A stretch of 64,000 bases of DNA from Agelaius tricolor (taxonomy: Eukaryota > Chordata > Aves > Passeriformes > Icteridae): contig JALJCS010000029.1 in assembly GCA_023055355.1 (NCBI GenBank), positions 8,495,001 to 8,559,000 of the forward strand. The letters run 5' to 3'. Of this stretch, positions 24,901-35,568 are shown piece by piece (the stretch's first letter is position 1; every line of letters starts with the position of its first letter). Made by a program: the position numbers and the translations under genes. The notes below the pieces were generated by a model. The model did no database searches. It saw only the letters and a program-made list of their open reading frames with translations, and had not been told where the DNA came from.

Positions 24901-25885
24901 TTTCAGGCTGTCAAAAATAGGCAAATAATTTTGGATTTACTCTGTATGAGAACAAATTGTCTCAGCTGTGCTTTTGAGGACATCCCTAATTGTTGTTTTG
25001 TGCCAGCCCCAGGATCTGACCTGCTTGTAACACCTGTGTGTGATGGGTGATTCATGGGGTATCCTGAAGAGCAGGAAAGGGTCTGATAGCAGTGATATCA
25101 GAGAGGCAAAAGAACAACTCCCAAGGACTCATTCAGCTGTGTTCTGTTTCCTCTAACAGTTCATGGCCCAGTTCCATGAGAAGATCTACCAGATGCTGAA
25201 GAACCTGTTGCAGTTGTCACCAGAGACGAAGCACAGGATCCTTTCCTGGCTGGGAAACTGCCTCCATGCGAATGCAGGCCGCACCAAGATTTGGGCTAAC
25301 CAGATGCCAGAGATTTTCTTCCAGATGTACGCCTCAGATGCCTTCTTCCTCAACCTGGGGGCTGCCCTCCTGAAGCTGTGCCAGCCCTTCTGCAAACCCA
25401 GATCTCCAAAGCTGCTAACCTTCAACCCTACCTACTGTGCCCTGAAGGAGCTGAACGAAGAGGAGAGGAGGAGCAAGAACGTACACATGAAAGGTACACC
25501 TAAGCTTTGGGGACTAAGGCAATGGGAAAGGGGATCTCCTCAGTCTCCACTTTACCCACTAGTGCCCTCTCAATAAACCATTAGGGTTAGGGAGAATTAG
25601 AAGTGTGACTAGAGAGGAACAAGAAGAGAGCTGAGTACAAATAAAACACTGCCAGTATCACCAGGAGCCCTTTTGTGTCCTCAGGAGGGACCCTCTCAAG
25701 CCCCCTCCTCACCAGCACTGTTGGGTAGGACCTGATGCAGAGATGCTTTTCCTTACAGGATTGGAAAAAGAAACATGTTTGATCCCTGCTCTGAGCGAGC
25801 AAGAGCCACAGTTTGCGAACAGCTACAACCTGGTGACAGAAAACCTGGTGCTCACACAGTATACCTTGCACTTGGGGTTTCACAG
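21912..25885 (+). CDS. UBE4A: UBE4A exons 1-9 (coding), N-terminal region and start of the core
   Basis: Coding exons: 21912-22035, 22145-22321, 22461-22573, 23136-23288, 23377-23536, 23712-23914, 24126-24317, 25160-25493 and 25759-25885. Product: an N-terminal Ser/Asp-rich region ([17 protein letters not shown]), then helical segments leading into the core, including [20 protein letters not shown] and [13 protein letters not shown] motif (here SYNLVTENL). The intron 23289-23376 is only 88 nt. Confidence 0.9.
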
Positions 25886-28800
25886 GTACTTGCTTTCATT
25901 TCCCGTGGGGCTGTTTTCCACCCATGTACCGCTATGCACATTTCAGTAAATACTCTGAACACAGGGTGGCCAGCTGAGCTGCTGCTTGAACTTCAGCCTG
26001 ACTGACTGCAGGAAGAAATTTTGCTCACGTTTTTGCTAATCAGGATATACTCAGGCTTTAAACAATCATTGTGGATTTTGATTCTCAAATCCCCTTGGCT
26101 TTCTGCAAGTGTTTTATCCTAATAAAGGAGTCTTGCAGGCTCCATGTTATTTATAGACACCCACAGCCAAGTGCTGGATATTTGTAGGTTGCTCCATTCC
26201 CCCTCTCCTTGGGGCAGGAGCCTCATCCAGGTGGCAGAGCACCTGCCCACTGGGAGCGTATGTGAAACAGCAATGTGAGGTAGCTGTCAGCTTCCAGGAG
26301 AGGATTTTCTGGACACTAAAACACTCTGTTTTGCACGACTTCCCTCTGCAAATTGTTGCCTAGATACTGTGAGGTCATGGCTGATCCAAGCAGAGTCCCC
26401 TTCTGGTTTATTCTCTAAATATAGACATTGACAAAAAAGTTATTATGCAAGTGGCTTGTTGCTGGGAAACTGAAGTGTCACCTTGCAAGCGTCTCTGGGC
26501 CGTGTTGGATCCCTGACCTCAGTGACCCAAGGGAGCTCTGCCATGTCCCCAGGTCACTCTGCAGGTGCCATGGTCCCTCAGAGGGTCTTGTACCCTCCCA
26601 TGTCCTGCCAAGCCTTTCCCCAAGGCTTCCCATTGCCAGAGTCCCAGACAGGGTACCCACGGAAAATTATCTGAATCCACCAGCACAGAACAGTCTCCCA
26701 CCAGCTTCTGCATGGGTGAGGCAGGATGTCTGTCTGTCTGTCTCCTGAGCCCCTCCTTGCCTCCTTTTCCGGGCAGGTTGCACGACCAGATGGTAAAGAT
26801 AAACCAAAGCCTTCACCGCCTGCAAGTGGCATGGCGAGAAGCTCAGCAGAGCTCCAGCCCCGCTGCTGACAGCCTCAGGGAGCAGTTTGAGCGCCTGATG
26901 ACCATCTATCTGTCCACCAAGACAGCCATGACAGAACCACAGATGCTGCAGAACTGCCTGAACCTGCAGGTGTCCATGGCAGTGCTGCTGGTGCAGCTGG
27001 CAGTGGGGAACCAGGGCAGCGAGCCGCTGGAGCTGACCTTCCCGCTGCCGCAGGTGGAGCACAGCGCACTGGCCTACGTGCCAGGTGAGGCCACGGTGCT
27101 GCTCTGTGCCAGCACCTGCATACATGAGCACTGCAAGAGCTGCCTGAGCAAGTGCTTCCCTGTCCAGGGCAGGACACGGTGCCACCACCGACATTGTGCA
27201 GAATATTCTCTCTGAAGAGGATCTCTCTTGGGGCTGTTTGAGGGGCCATATTTAGGGTGGTGAAGCTGCTGACCTTTTAGAAGTCCTACTCATTTGCAAG
27301 TGGCAAGTTCTACGTTGATTTAGTGTTTTCTCTATATGTAAACTCTTTTTTCTGGGGCCTGCTTCAGGATTGTTCCCTTGGGGGCTGTGTAGAAGTGTGT
27401 CATCAGCAGATGCTGGATTCACCCCAGAAGTGATCTGACTTGTGGGAGGGAAGAGGGGAAGTGAGTCCCAGGTGTTACTCATGCCATCAGACCGGGCAGA
27501 TTCTAATACAGCTTTTTAATTAGCAATACTTAATCAGCATCAGGGTGGTGAGGGGAGAGTGGATGGGAGGCTGGAAAAGGGCAAGGTGAGCTGCCTGGGG
27601 AGGAGCTCAGCTACAATCTCTGTTTGCAGAGTTCTTTGCCGATAATTTGGGCGACTTCTTCATTTTCCTGCGGCGTTTTGCTGATGACATCTTGGAGACT
27701 TCTGCCGATTCCCTGGAGCACATCCTTCACTTTGTTACTGTTTTCATGGGTGATGTGGAGAGGTAGGTGCAGTGCTGGGTCCTTGTTGCAGAACTCCTGG
27801 GGTCACCAAGCAAGTAGAAATTCCAGAGCTGTCTTGAGGCTTGGTCTGTGCAGCTGCAAGCAGGTTGATCTTTTTGAAACAGCTGAAATATGCCTGCAAG
27901 TGGCACAAAGGGAATACAGGCCTGCCTGAGGCCACAGGCTTCATGAAAGGTTCAAATACGATTTCGTGCTTAAATATATGTGTTCCCACACTCTCCCTTT
28001 GCCTGAGATTCCTCTGTGGCATGGTGTCTATGCAAGTGACTGCTGACCCAGGGCTGGTGATGGTTTGCAGCAATCTGGCACTCAAGCACGTATGAACACA
28101 GATCCTGGAGTGATTCCCGAGCAGCTCCATTCTGCACCATGGACATGCCATGCTGGATTTGCTTTGTTTTGTCTTGCAGGATGAAAAATCCTCACCTACG
28201 AGCCAAGCTGGCTGAAGTGTTGGAAGCTGTGATGCCTCACTTGGATCAGGCTCAGAGCCCACTCGTCTCGAGCATGTTCCATCGCAAGCGAGTGTTCTGC
28301 TCCTACCAACACGCCGCCCACCTGGCCGAGGCACTCATCAAAGTCTTCGTGGATATCGAGTTCACGGGTAAGCACAGAATGGGAAGAGTTGTGTTCCCTG
28401 TGTAGCACCTGTGGGGGACTGTCCACTTGAAAGGTTCTTTGGCTTGTGCCCAGGTGACCCACACCAGTTTGAACAGAAGTTCAACTACCGCCGTCCCATG
28501 TATCCCATCCTGAGGTACATGTGGGACACTGATTCCTACCGGGACAGCATAAAGGTGAGGCGAGAGATGCGTGCCTGAGTGTGCCATGTGGGTGTGCAGC
28601 TCACGTGGGGGTCACATGGGGGGGCTCCACGTCCTGCCAACGGGGCTGGGCTGCAGAATTTGCTATTTCCTTTCTTTGCAGGCTCTGGCTGATTATGCCT
28701 CAGAGAACCTGGAGGCAATGAATCCCCCTCTCTTCTTGCGCTTCCTTAACCTGCTCATGAACGATGCCATTTTCCTGTTGGATGAAGCCATACAGGTAGG

Positions 28801-30992
28801 GCTGGGTTCACATTCCATGACCATCAGGTAAACAAGTTCTCACTTCCTTGGTGCAATACTGACCTCCAGAACAGGGCCAGCTTGCCTGGCTCTGCCTGGT
28901 GAGTCTCTGCAGTAAGTAGTATGCAGGAAACAATCCCAAGATGGAGTGGCCAGTGCCCAGGAAGAAGGGGTGAAGGCTGGAGGAAGGGTCTGGGGCCCTG
29001 TCTGTGGGTTACTCTTCCTTCCGTTGGGCTCAGGAAGCAGCTCAGAACCAAGAGGAGCAAAAGAGCTTTTTCAGATCCAACAGGAAGCGCGCTGGGAAAT
29101 CTGCCTGTTCGTAATCTGGATACACTCAGGCTTTAAACAATCACTGTGGGTTTTGATTCTCAAATCTCCTTGGTCTTTCTGCAAGTGTTTTATCTTAATA
29201 AAGACCTTTTGTCTCCAGGCAGTTTTCCTTTGGGATTGCAAGGGAATTTCAGGTGCTCTCGTGTCCCTGGTGTGTGTTAAATGTCTCTCCACTCCTTTCA
29301 GAGCTGCTGTTGCTGCTAGAAAGGGCTATTTTGGGGAGCTATTACCTGCTAGAGAGCTGATTGCTGGAAGGCCAGGAGATAAGATGGGTGATATGGATGT
29401 TGCCTGACTGGTTTTGAGTGTTTCTGGACCTCCTTGCTGTCGCCACCCACCCAAACACTCCATGTGTTCTGTCCTGCAGTACCTCAGCAAGATCAAAGTT
29501 CAGCAGATTGAGAAGGACCGAGGCGAGTGGGACAGCCTGTCCCCCGAGGCTCGCCGCGAGAAGGAGTCCAGCCTGCAGATGTTTGGTCAGCTGGCGCGTT
29601 TCCACAACATCATGTCCAATGAAACCATTGGCACTCTGGCTTTCCTGACTTCAGGTAGGGAAAATGGTCCCTCCTGCCTGCCAGGACCTAGAGAAGAGCC
29701 CTGCCAGGGTGTGAGCAGGCAGGAACTTGGTTTCAGTGTGGTCAGATGAGGATGGAATTGCTGTGAATCTGCAAGCTGTTGTTTTGCTTTCCAGAAATCA
29801 AGTCCCTGTTTGTGCATCCTTTCCTTGCCGAGCGCATCATCTCCATGCTCAACTACTTCCTGCAACATCTGGTTGGGCCTAAAATGGGAGCTTTGAAGGT
29901 GAAAGATTTCAGTGAGTTCGACTTCAAGCCACAGCAGCTCGTGTCTGACATCTGCACCATCTACCTAAACCTTGGGTAGGTGACGAGGGGAGTGAGCTTG
30001 TTGGGAGCCATGCAGGAGCCATCTTGGTGATGCTGGGGGAGAAATGCTTAGTTACACTCGAGCTTTTCTTTAGCTTTGGGTTCTTTGCTATGGGAATGTG
30101 GCTGCTGTGGGGACTGTTTTGCAGCCCTGATAAATGGGGATCCTTAAACCTTTCTCTCACGTAACCTGGTGCAGGGATGAAGAAAACTTCTGTGCCACAG
30201 TCCCCAAGGACGGCCGCTCCTACTCACCGACGCTCTTTGCCCAGACCGTGCGGGTTCTGAAGAAGATTAACAAGCCTGGCAACATGATAGTGTCTTTTAG
30301 TAACCTGGCTGAGAGGATCAAGGTGAGCACTGGAGGGAATTCAACATACAAAAAGAGATAGAGCTGGTTCCCTGTGTCCTTTTCGCTCCATGTATTGCTG
30401 CATCTTTGCTGTGGAGCTGGATTTCTGGGAGTGGAGCTTTGGGCAAGGTCCAGCTGGGAGGGTTCCCTGCCTGCACAGACCTGTGAATGCTCCCTGGTTT
30501 TTAAAGAACGGGGAGGCTGAATCCCTCAGAGCCACGTGTGCTCCCTAGTCTCTTGCAGACCGGCAGCAGCAGGAAGAGGAGACATACGCAGATGCCTGTG
30601 ATGAATTCCTGGATCCAATCATGAGCACTCTGATGTCAGACCCCGTGATCCTGCCCTCCTCCCGTGTCACTGTGGACCGATCGACCATAGCCCGACACCT
30701 CCTCAGGTGTGCAGCACAGCCCTCTCACCTTGATACTTTTGGGAATCTGTTTCACATATCCAGTGACTCTTCCTGGGCTCTCTCTTTTTTTTTTTTTAAT
30801 CTCTAGCACCAGGAATGTCCAGGTAATCTCCTTGATGTTTTCTGTTTCAGTGATCAGACAGATCCTTTCAATCGGAGTCCCCTAACTATGGACCAGATCA
30901 GACCAAACACAGAGCTAAAAGAGAAGATACAGAGATGGCTTGCAGAGAGGAAAAAACAGAAGGAGGAGGAGCTGGAGGACACTCTGAACTAA
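21912..30992 (+). CDS. UBE4A: UBE4A, ubiquitin conjugation factor E4 A
   Basis: UBE4A is a U-box E3/E4 ubiquitin ligase, homologous to yeast Ufd2, that extends ubiquitin chains on substrates. The complete coding sequence is present: 19 exons joining in phase to 1076 aa plus TAA (human 1066 aa). It begins [20 protein letters not shown], as in human. The middle is the all-helical Ufd2-core domain (for example [20 protein letters not shown] [31 protein letters not shown]), and the C-terminus is the U-box. The start has an AG run before ATG and an A three codons in; no upstream in-frame ATG competes. It is followed closely by ATP5MG, as in human. Confidence 0.96.
23321..23360. repeat. 20-bp tandem duplication in a UBE4A intron
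   Basis: GTGCCCCAGCTGGAGCTGCG is followed at once by a second copy differing only at the last base. The pair makes up almost half of an 88-nt intron and lies just before the acceptor. Confidence 0.95.
25572..25592 (+). promoter_or_regulatory. Intronic AATAAA followed by two TTAGGG units
   Basis: In the intron after UBE4A coding exon 8 (ending 25493), an AATAAA at 25572-25577 is followed by TTAGGGTTAGGG at 25581-25592. The read-through frame from the exon ends with a TAA inside the AATAAA. It may be an intronic polyadenylation signal; use is unproven. Confidence 0.35.
26037..26128 (+). repeat. Interspersed repeat, copy A, in a UBE4A intron
   Basis: About 92 bp that reappears at 29112-29203 with roughly seven differences and one single-base indel. 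Shared blocks include ACTCAGGCTTTAAACAATCA, TTTTGATTCTCAAATC and TTTCTGCAAGTGTTTTATC, and each copy ends at AATAAAG. The class is unknown; the terminal AATAAA suggests the 3' end of a retroposed transcript or an LTR fragment. Confidence 0.85.
26777..30322 (+). CDS. UBE4A: UBE4A exons 10-17 (coding), Ufd2 core
   Basis: Coding exons: 26777-27084, 27630-27762, 28180-28367, 28454-28554, 28682-28795, 29480-29654, 29795-29975 and 30175-30322. They encode the helical Ufd2 core almost residue for residue as in human, including [39 protein letters not shown] and [19 protein letters not shown]. All have standard gt..ag ends. Confidence 0.93.
29112..29203 (+). repeat. Interspersed repeat, copy B, in a UBE4A intron
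   Basis: Second copy of the element at 26037-26128, same orientation, in the intron between the exons ending 28795 and starting 29480. The sequence after AATAAAG differs between copies apart from a common TCNNNCAGG-like end, so the shared unit appears to stop there. Confidence 0.85.
30549..30992 (+). CDS. UBE4A: UBE4A C-terminal exons with the U-box
   Basis: Exons 30549-30706 and 30851-30992, residues about 978-1076. The U-box (about 995-1068) reads [20 protein letters not shown], then [20 protein letters not shown] and [20 protein letters not shown]. This is the zinc-free RING-like fold that recruits E2 enzymes. The start of the first exon is set by the ccctag acceptor at 30547-30548, giving [11 protein letters not shown] as in human. 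Confidence 0.94.
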
Positions 30993-31480
30993 AAGACAGG
31001 CTCTCATCTCTAAGCCTCCTGTCATGGGCAAGATCACAGCCATGCAGGGGTAACGGCTGGAGCTACCACCCTAATGATGACCACATTTAGTGCATTGCCA
31101 CCACCTTTGGAGTCTCTCCTCAGACCTTCCCTGCCAGCCCTCGTTCTCTCTTTTCCTTTCAAGACTCTCTCTTTAATACTACGACTTCCCACTGCACTAC
31201 AGCTTCGAGCCTCAGCCACGGGAGAAGAACACAGCCTCCTCATGATGTGGTGCCCTGGCTCTCTATTACTTGCTCTTTGTGTTGGCCACGTTCTTTTCCA
31301 GCAACACCAAAAGCCTCCCTCTGTTCTGTGTTTAAACTGTAACCATCTTTCACTTGGTGAAATGGAGGGGGCGTTTTTCTGACTTTTATGTGCCAGGGGT
31401 GTAGCAGGGTTTACTTCCCCAGTGAGTGTTGGGAATGGCAGGCGTTGGAAATTAAACACAGAGATCATCTTACAGCTGGT
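30993..31480 (+). other. UBE4A: UBE4A 3' UTR
   Basis: About 480 nt after the TAA without recognised coding. The variant signal ATTAAA lies at 31451-31456, which would place cleavage near 31.47 kb, only about 230 bp before the ATP5MG start codon. Confidence 0.6.
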
Positions 31481-31499
31481 GCTGGAGGTCTGGCGGTGC

Positions 31500-31704
31500 C
31501 GGGAGCTCTAAAAAGCCTGTTTGGGCTCGGCGCGGGTATTTGCGAATACCGGCGCGGGTCTCGAACCCGCGGATCCGGCGCGGCCGCGCCCCGCCCCGCC
31601 CCGCCCCGCCCCGCCCCGCGCACGTGACCCGGGGTCCTCGCGGCGGGCTGCCCGTGGCGATCGCCGGTGCGCTGAGCGGCGGTGACATTGAGCGCGCAGC
31701 AGCG
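31500..31704 (+). promoter_or_regulatory. ATP5MG: ATP5MG promoter
   Basis: A CpG-dense segment. It holds about six tandem CCCCG units (31589-31619) that make overlapping Sp1-type GC boxes, followed immediately by a CACGTGAC E-box (31621-31628) of the USF/CLEAR kind. Upstream are two short hairpins: GGTATT/AATACC (31535-31550) and GCGGGT/ACCCGC (31554-31570). No TATA box is seen. Confidence 0.6.
31557..31567 (-). promoter_or_regulatory. Isolated Pol III B-box-like site
   Basis: The minus strand reads GGTTCGAGACC, a full match to the B-box consensus GGTTCGANNCC bound by TFIIIC. It sits in a tRNA-like T-arm hairpin, but no A-box, acceptor stem or terminator belongs to it. Confidence 0.4.
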
Positions 31705-32777
31705 ATGGCCAAGGCCGCGCAGGGGCTGGTGCAGCGGCTGGTGCAGCGCGGGCCGGAGCTGATCGGCGGTGAGGGGCGGCACGGGGAGGGAGCGGGGCTG
31801 CCGTGGGGCGGGCTGAGGTGAGGGGAGCGACGGCGGGCCGGGGGGAGCGCAGGGGAGGGGATGGGGCGCGGGGCTGAGGGCAGCGGGGCCGGGCCCGGGC
31901 AGGCCCCGCGGGCTCCCGCCGCTAGGTAAACACCGTCCACTCGCTCCCCTTCCCGCAGCCGCCGTCACGTACTCGAAGCCGCGCTTGGCCACGTTCTGGT
32001 ACTACGCCAAGGTGGAGCTGGCCCCGCCGACCCCCGCCGAGATTCCGCGGGCCATCGACAGCATGAAGGGCCTGGTCAGGGCCTTCCAGAGCGGCCGCCT
32101 GGCGCAGCTCACTGTCAAGGTACCGGCGGGGAGGGATGCGACACTGCCGGGACACAGCTCCAGCGGGAGCCTCCTACCCACCCAGGACATGCTCTGGTCC
32201 TGCCTGGGGAAGCAGTGGGAACTGTTCTCAACGGCACATGAAGCTCATGGAATCCAGGGGCTCAGAGTTTAAAGTGTTTTATTTTATTTGCTTTAATTCT
32301 TTCTGCCTGGACCAGGCTGTGATTGCTCCCCTCTGCTCCCAGGGAAGGGAGAATCCATAGGTGGCTGAATGAGCCCAGCCTTCTGGATCAGCTGTGTCAT
32401 CGGTTGGCCTTGAAATTAGCGTGTTTCCCGTGTGTGGGCTAAGAAATGATCCTTGAAAGGACTGTAAAAAGCCAAAATCAGTAGCTGATGGTGTGCTTAA
32501 TGCTGTAGAACATTTCTGCGATGGGACATGTTGAGGGGTGGCCGAACACAGCAAACACTCTGCTCCGCTTTCTGGGTTTTCACCTTGAGAACTGCTGGAG
32601 GGCATGGATGTGGCGGTGGGAGTGAGGGAGGAGCTGTTGTGGGAGTGTGGGATCTGAGCAGTGGTTTTTTCCTTTCAGGATGCACTGAGGAATGGCCTGG
32701 TGGCCACGGAGGTGCTGATGTGGTTTTACATCGGGGAGATCATCGGCAAGCGCGGCATCATCGGGTACAACGTGTGA
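31705..32777 (+). CDS. ATP5MG: ATP5MG, mitochondrial ATP synthase membrane subunit g
   Basis: Subunit g is a small single-pass protein of the Fo sector in the inner mitochondrial membrane that helps dimerise ATP synthase. Three coding exons: 31705-31768, 31959-32119 and 32679-32777, giving 107 aa (human 103). The order of motifs matches human: [26 protein letters not shown], and near the C-terminus a hydrophobic segment [19 protein letters not shown] with the glycine pattern typical of this subunit. The ATG follows AGCG with G at +4. It lies between UBE4A and KMT2A in the same orientation as in human. Stop TGA at 32775-32777. Confidence 0.95.
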
Positions 32778-32829
32778 GCACTCACCTCAGCAGTGCCAGC
32801 AGTGCTGGGTCTGTAATGGGGGCTGCAAC

Positions 32830-32835
32830 AATAAA
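32830..32835 (+). terminator. ATP5MG: ATP5MG polyadenylation signal
   Basis: AATAAA 53 bp after the stop codon, implying a very short 3' UTR, as expected for this gene. Confidence 0.75.
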
Positions 32836-32859
32836 ACTAGGAGCTGATCGAGCTGTTGT

Positions 32860-34830
32860 CATCCTTGTCTGGTACTCTGATAGGTGCCAGCCTGGCCTGG
32901 GGGCAATGCTGGCAGGGATGGCTCCTCAAGGGGGGTCTAAGGGCCAGGCCCAAGGGTGCCAGAGTGCTTTAGTGACATCACTTTTGGTCACCAGAGCTCT
33001 GTTTGCTCTGGGACATTCACTGTGTCCCAACTGTGGCTCCAGGGGAGGTCTGAGAGCCCCAAAATCAAACAGAGGCTGCAAAGGGGAAATACTCCATTTG
33101 TTCCTGAATGCGGTTCCCATCAGCTACTGGGACCCAAAAGCAAATTCCAGTACTTTTTACATTATCAAAAGCAATTTCCATGGCTTATTCCATAGGAAAC
33201 GTAGCTTTTCAGGTTTGGTATCTGACTGGTGCAGTGGAAGCCTGTGTAAGTAAGCAGAGCTTTTTTACTTACATGTGTTACCTCAGCTCCCACCAGCCAA
33301 AGGTTGAGCTGTCTGGGGTTCTACCACCTTGCTCATTGTCAGCCAGCTCTTGCAGGGTTTTCTACAAAACCTGGTGAGTACCCTGTGCTCTGGCATGATC
33401 AGAAAATTGTAGGTGTTTTCTGAAGCTAGCAGCCTGTTTTTACTGTGTTAGAAGATGGTTTTAGTCATTATTGCTCCTTGTTGATACAGTTGTTGTCCTG
33501 CTGCTCCTTTGCTCCTGTGGATGTTGTGCTGTGCACACGGTGACCCTACAGGCCCCCAGCCCTCAGTGACCCTGGTGTCTTGGGGTGGCTGTGCCAGTAG
33601 CATGTCACTTGCTCTCCCTGCAGCAGAACTGCCCTTCTCAGCAGCTCATCCCAGCACAAGGCCTTGTGTGCTTCTGACAGGGAGCGCAGCTGAGCTCACA
33701 CACTTCAGATGTGGTAAGCAGTTTGTGGTAAGGTTGTTTGTGGCATGGATGGAGACCTTTTTTTCTTGTTAAAAAGAAGGCTTCCTGCCCCAGCAGCTCT
33801 GGGTCACAGGTGGTCACAGGTCACTTCCATGCCACAGATGGGAAAACTGAGGCTCAGTGAACTCCTCATCTTCTGTGGGGGAGTCTGCAACAGGAGCATT
33901 GACTGGACCTGTGCTTCCAGCCCCCTGCCCAGCCTGTGTCCCGTGCTTGCATCTCCCACCAGCCTGGCCAGGAGGCCATTCCTGCCTTGCACAGCCTTCC
34001 TCCTGGTGCTGCAGAGTTTTGTGATTCCTCAGCCCCAGCAAACCTGACCAGGGCTGCAGCCAATGCTCTGGCTGAGCAGGCCCCCAAACCTGCTCCTCCC
34101 CACAAGCTTTTTGCTCCTGTCATCACAAACTTCACCCAGCAGGTAGAGACCAGCAAGGGCAATGGACCAGGCCTGGTGTGAGATTCTGCAGGATATGTTC
34201 CTCAAGGAGAGTGAGATCACATATGGGATGTCAAGTGTGAGCTTGACTGGAAGGAGGATTCTGAACCTAAGAGAACCTCACTGAGGGCAAGGCTGTCTGA
34301 TCTGGCTCCAAGAGCTGCCTCTCATCTCTGACTTGTTCTTGTCTGCATGTGCCCCTCTCAGAGCAGGCTCAGGTGGGCATTCAGGGGGCTGCAGCTCACT
34401 CCAGCACTGGCCTGGCAAAAGCTTCAGTGGGAGGATAGATCAAGCTGCACTAGTAAAGCATGGGAGAGCTCAAAGATGCTCCTGGCCCTGGAGACGAAGA
34501 AACGATCTAATTTTAGTTCTCCTCACGGGAGGTCCTCGGGAGCAGTCCCCCCCAGCCCCGCTGCCACAGCAGAACCCCAGGCAGAAGCAGCATCTGTGAC
34601 CCCAAAGGGCTCCAGCAGCTTGTTCGTCCTCCCGAACACCAGAAGTGTCCGGCTGCATCTCGGGGACAAACAGCCTCCCGCCGCCCCCTCCCTCCTCCCC
34701 TGCCCTCAGCTGATGAACTTCGGAGGAAAATGAGTATTTTGTGTCCCCAGGCAGAGGGATTTACATCTTATCCGTGTGTTTGCAGTGCTGCTCTCATGGA
34801 ATACGGTGGGCACTTGTTGGATGTTAACCC
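32860..34830. other. Intergenic spacer between ATP5MG and KMT2A
   Basis: About 2 kb with no recognised gene, RNA or mobile element. The distal promoter of KMT2A may extend into its right end. Confidence 0.45.
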
Positions 34831-35568
34831 TGTTCTCGCCGTGCCGTGCGTGACGGGGTTGCCAGCCCGGTGCTGTCGCCGCCACCTCCCTCCCGGGGGT
34901 GGCACCCAGCGGGACGCGGCACCGGCAGGGCGCGGGGCCGCAGGCAGGACACATGCGAGGCCGGGAGGGCAGGGCGAAGCTGCCCGTCCTCGGTACCACA
35001 GCTCGGGGCCGCGGTGCCCCCGCAGGGACCGGCTCTTCCCGGGCCGAGCACCGGAGGGTCTCGGCGGGGACTGCGGGCTGTGCCGTGCCGGGCCGGGGCC
35101 GCGCCCGGCATACGGCTCGGCGATATGCAGGGGGCGGCAGCGCCGCCTATGCCGTATGCGCGGTCCGGGGCGCGGGGCTCCCGCTCCCGCTCGGCATCGC
35201 TGCCGGGGTTATGAGGGCTGCCAGCGGCCCGTGTATGCGGCAGGCAGGTTCCGGGGCCGGCTCGCCAGCAGCCCTGCGCCTGTATGGCGCTGCGAGCTAT
35301 GAGGGGCCGCGGCGGCCCGAGGCTGCGCTATCCAGGGCGGGGGGCTGCACTGGGGCTCAGGCCTGGGGCTCTGCATATCGCCCAGCGTTATCCCGAGCTA
35401 GCACTGATCGAGCATGGCTTATTCATGTGCCGGGGCGGCGGGATGGCGGAGCCCCACAACCTGCATGGCACCCGTTGTTATGCAGCGCCTCCACGGGCCG
35501 GCGAAGCGCTATGCAGGGCGCGGGGTGCGGCCCGGCCCCGCTCTCTGGCTCGTCGCCTCTCAGTAAAG

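Noticed and set aside
25581..25592. Interstitial telomeric repeat
   Set aside because: Only two TTAGGG units here and two and a half at 49064; such short matches arise by chance and do not mark a fusion point.
31534..31570. tRNA gene candidate
   Set aside because: Only a T-arm-like hairpin and B-box are present. No A-box, anticodon arm, acceptor stem or T-run terminator can be fitted on either strand.
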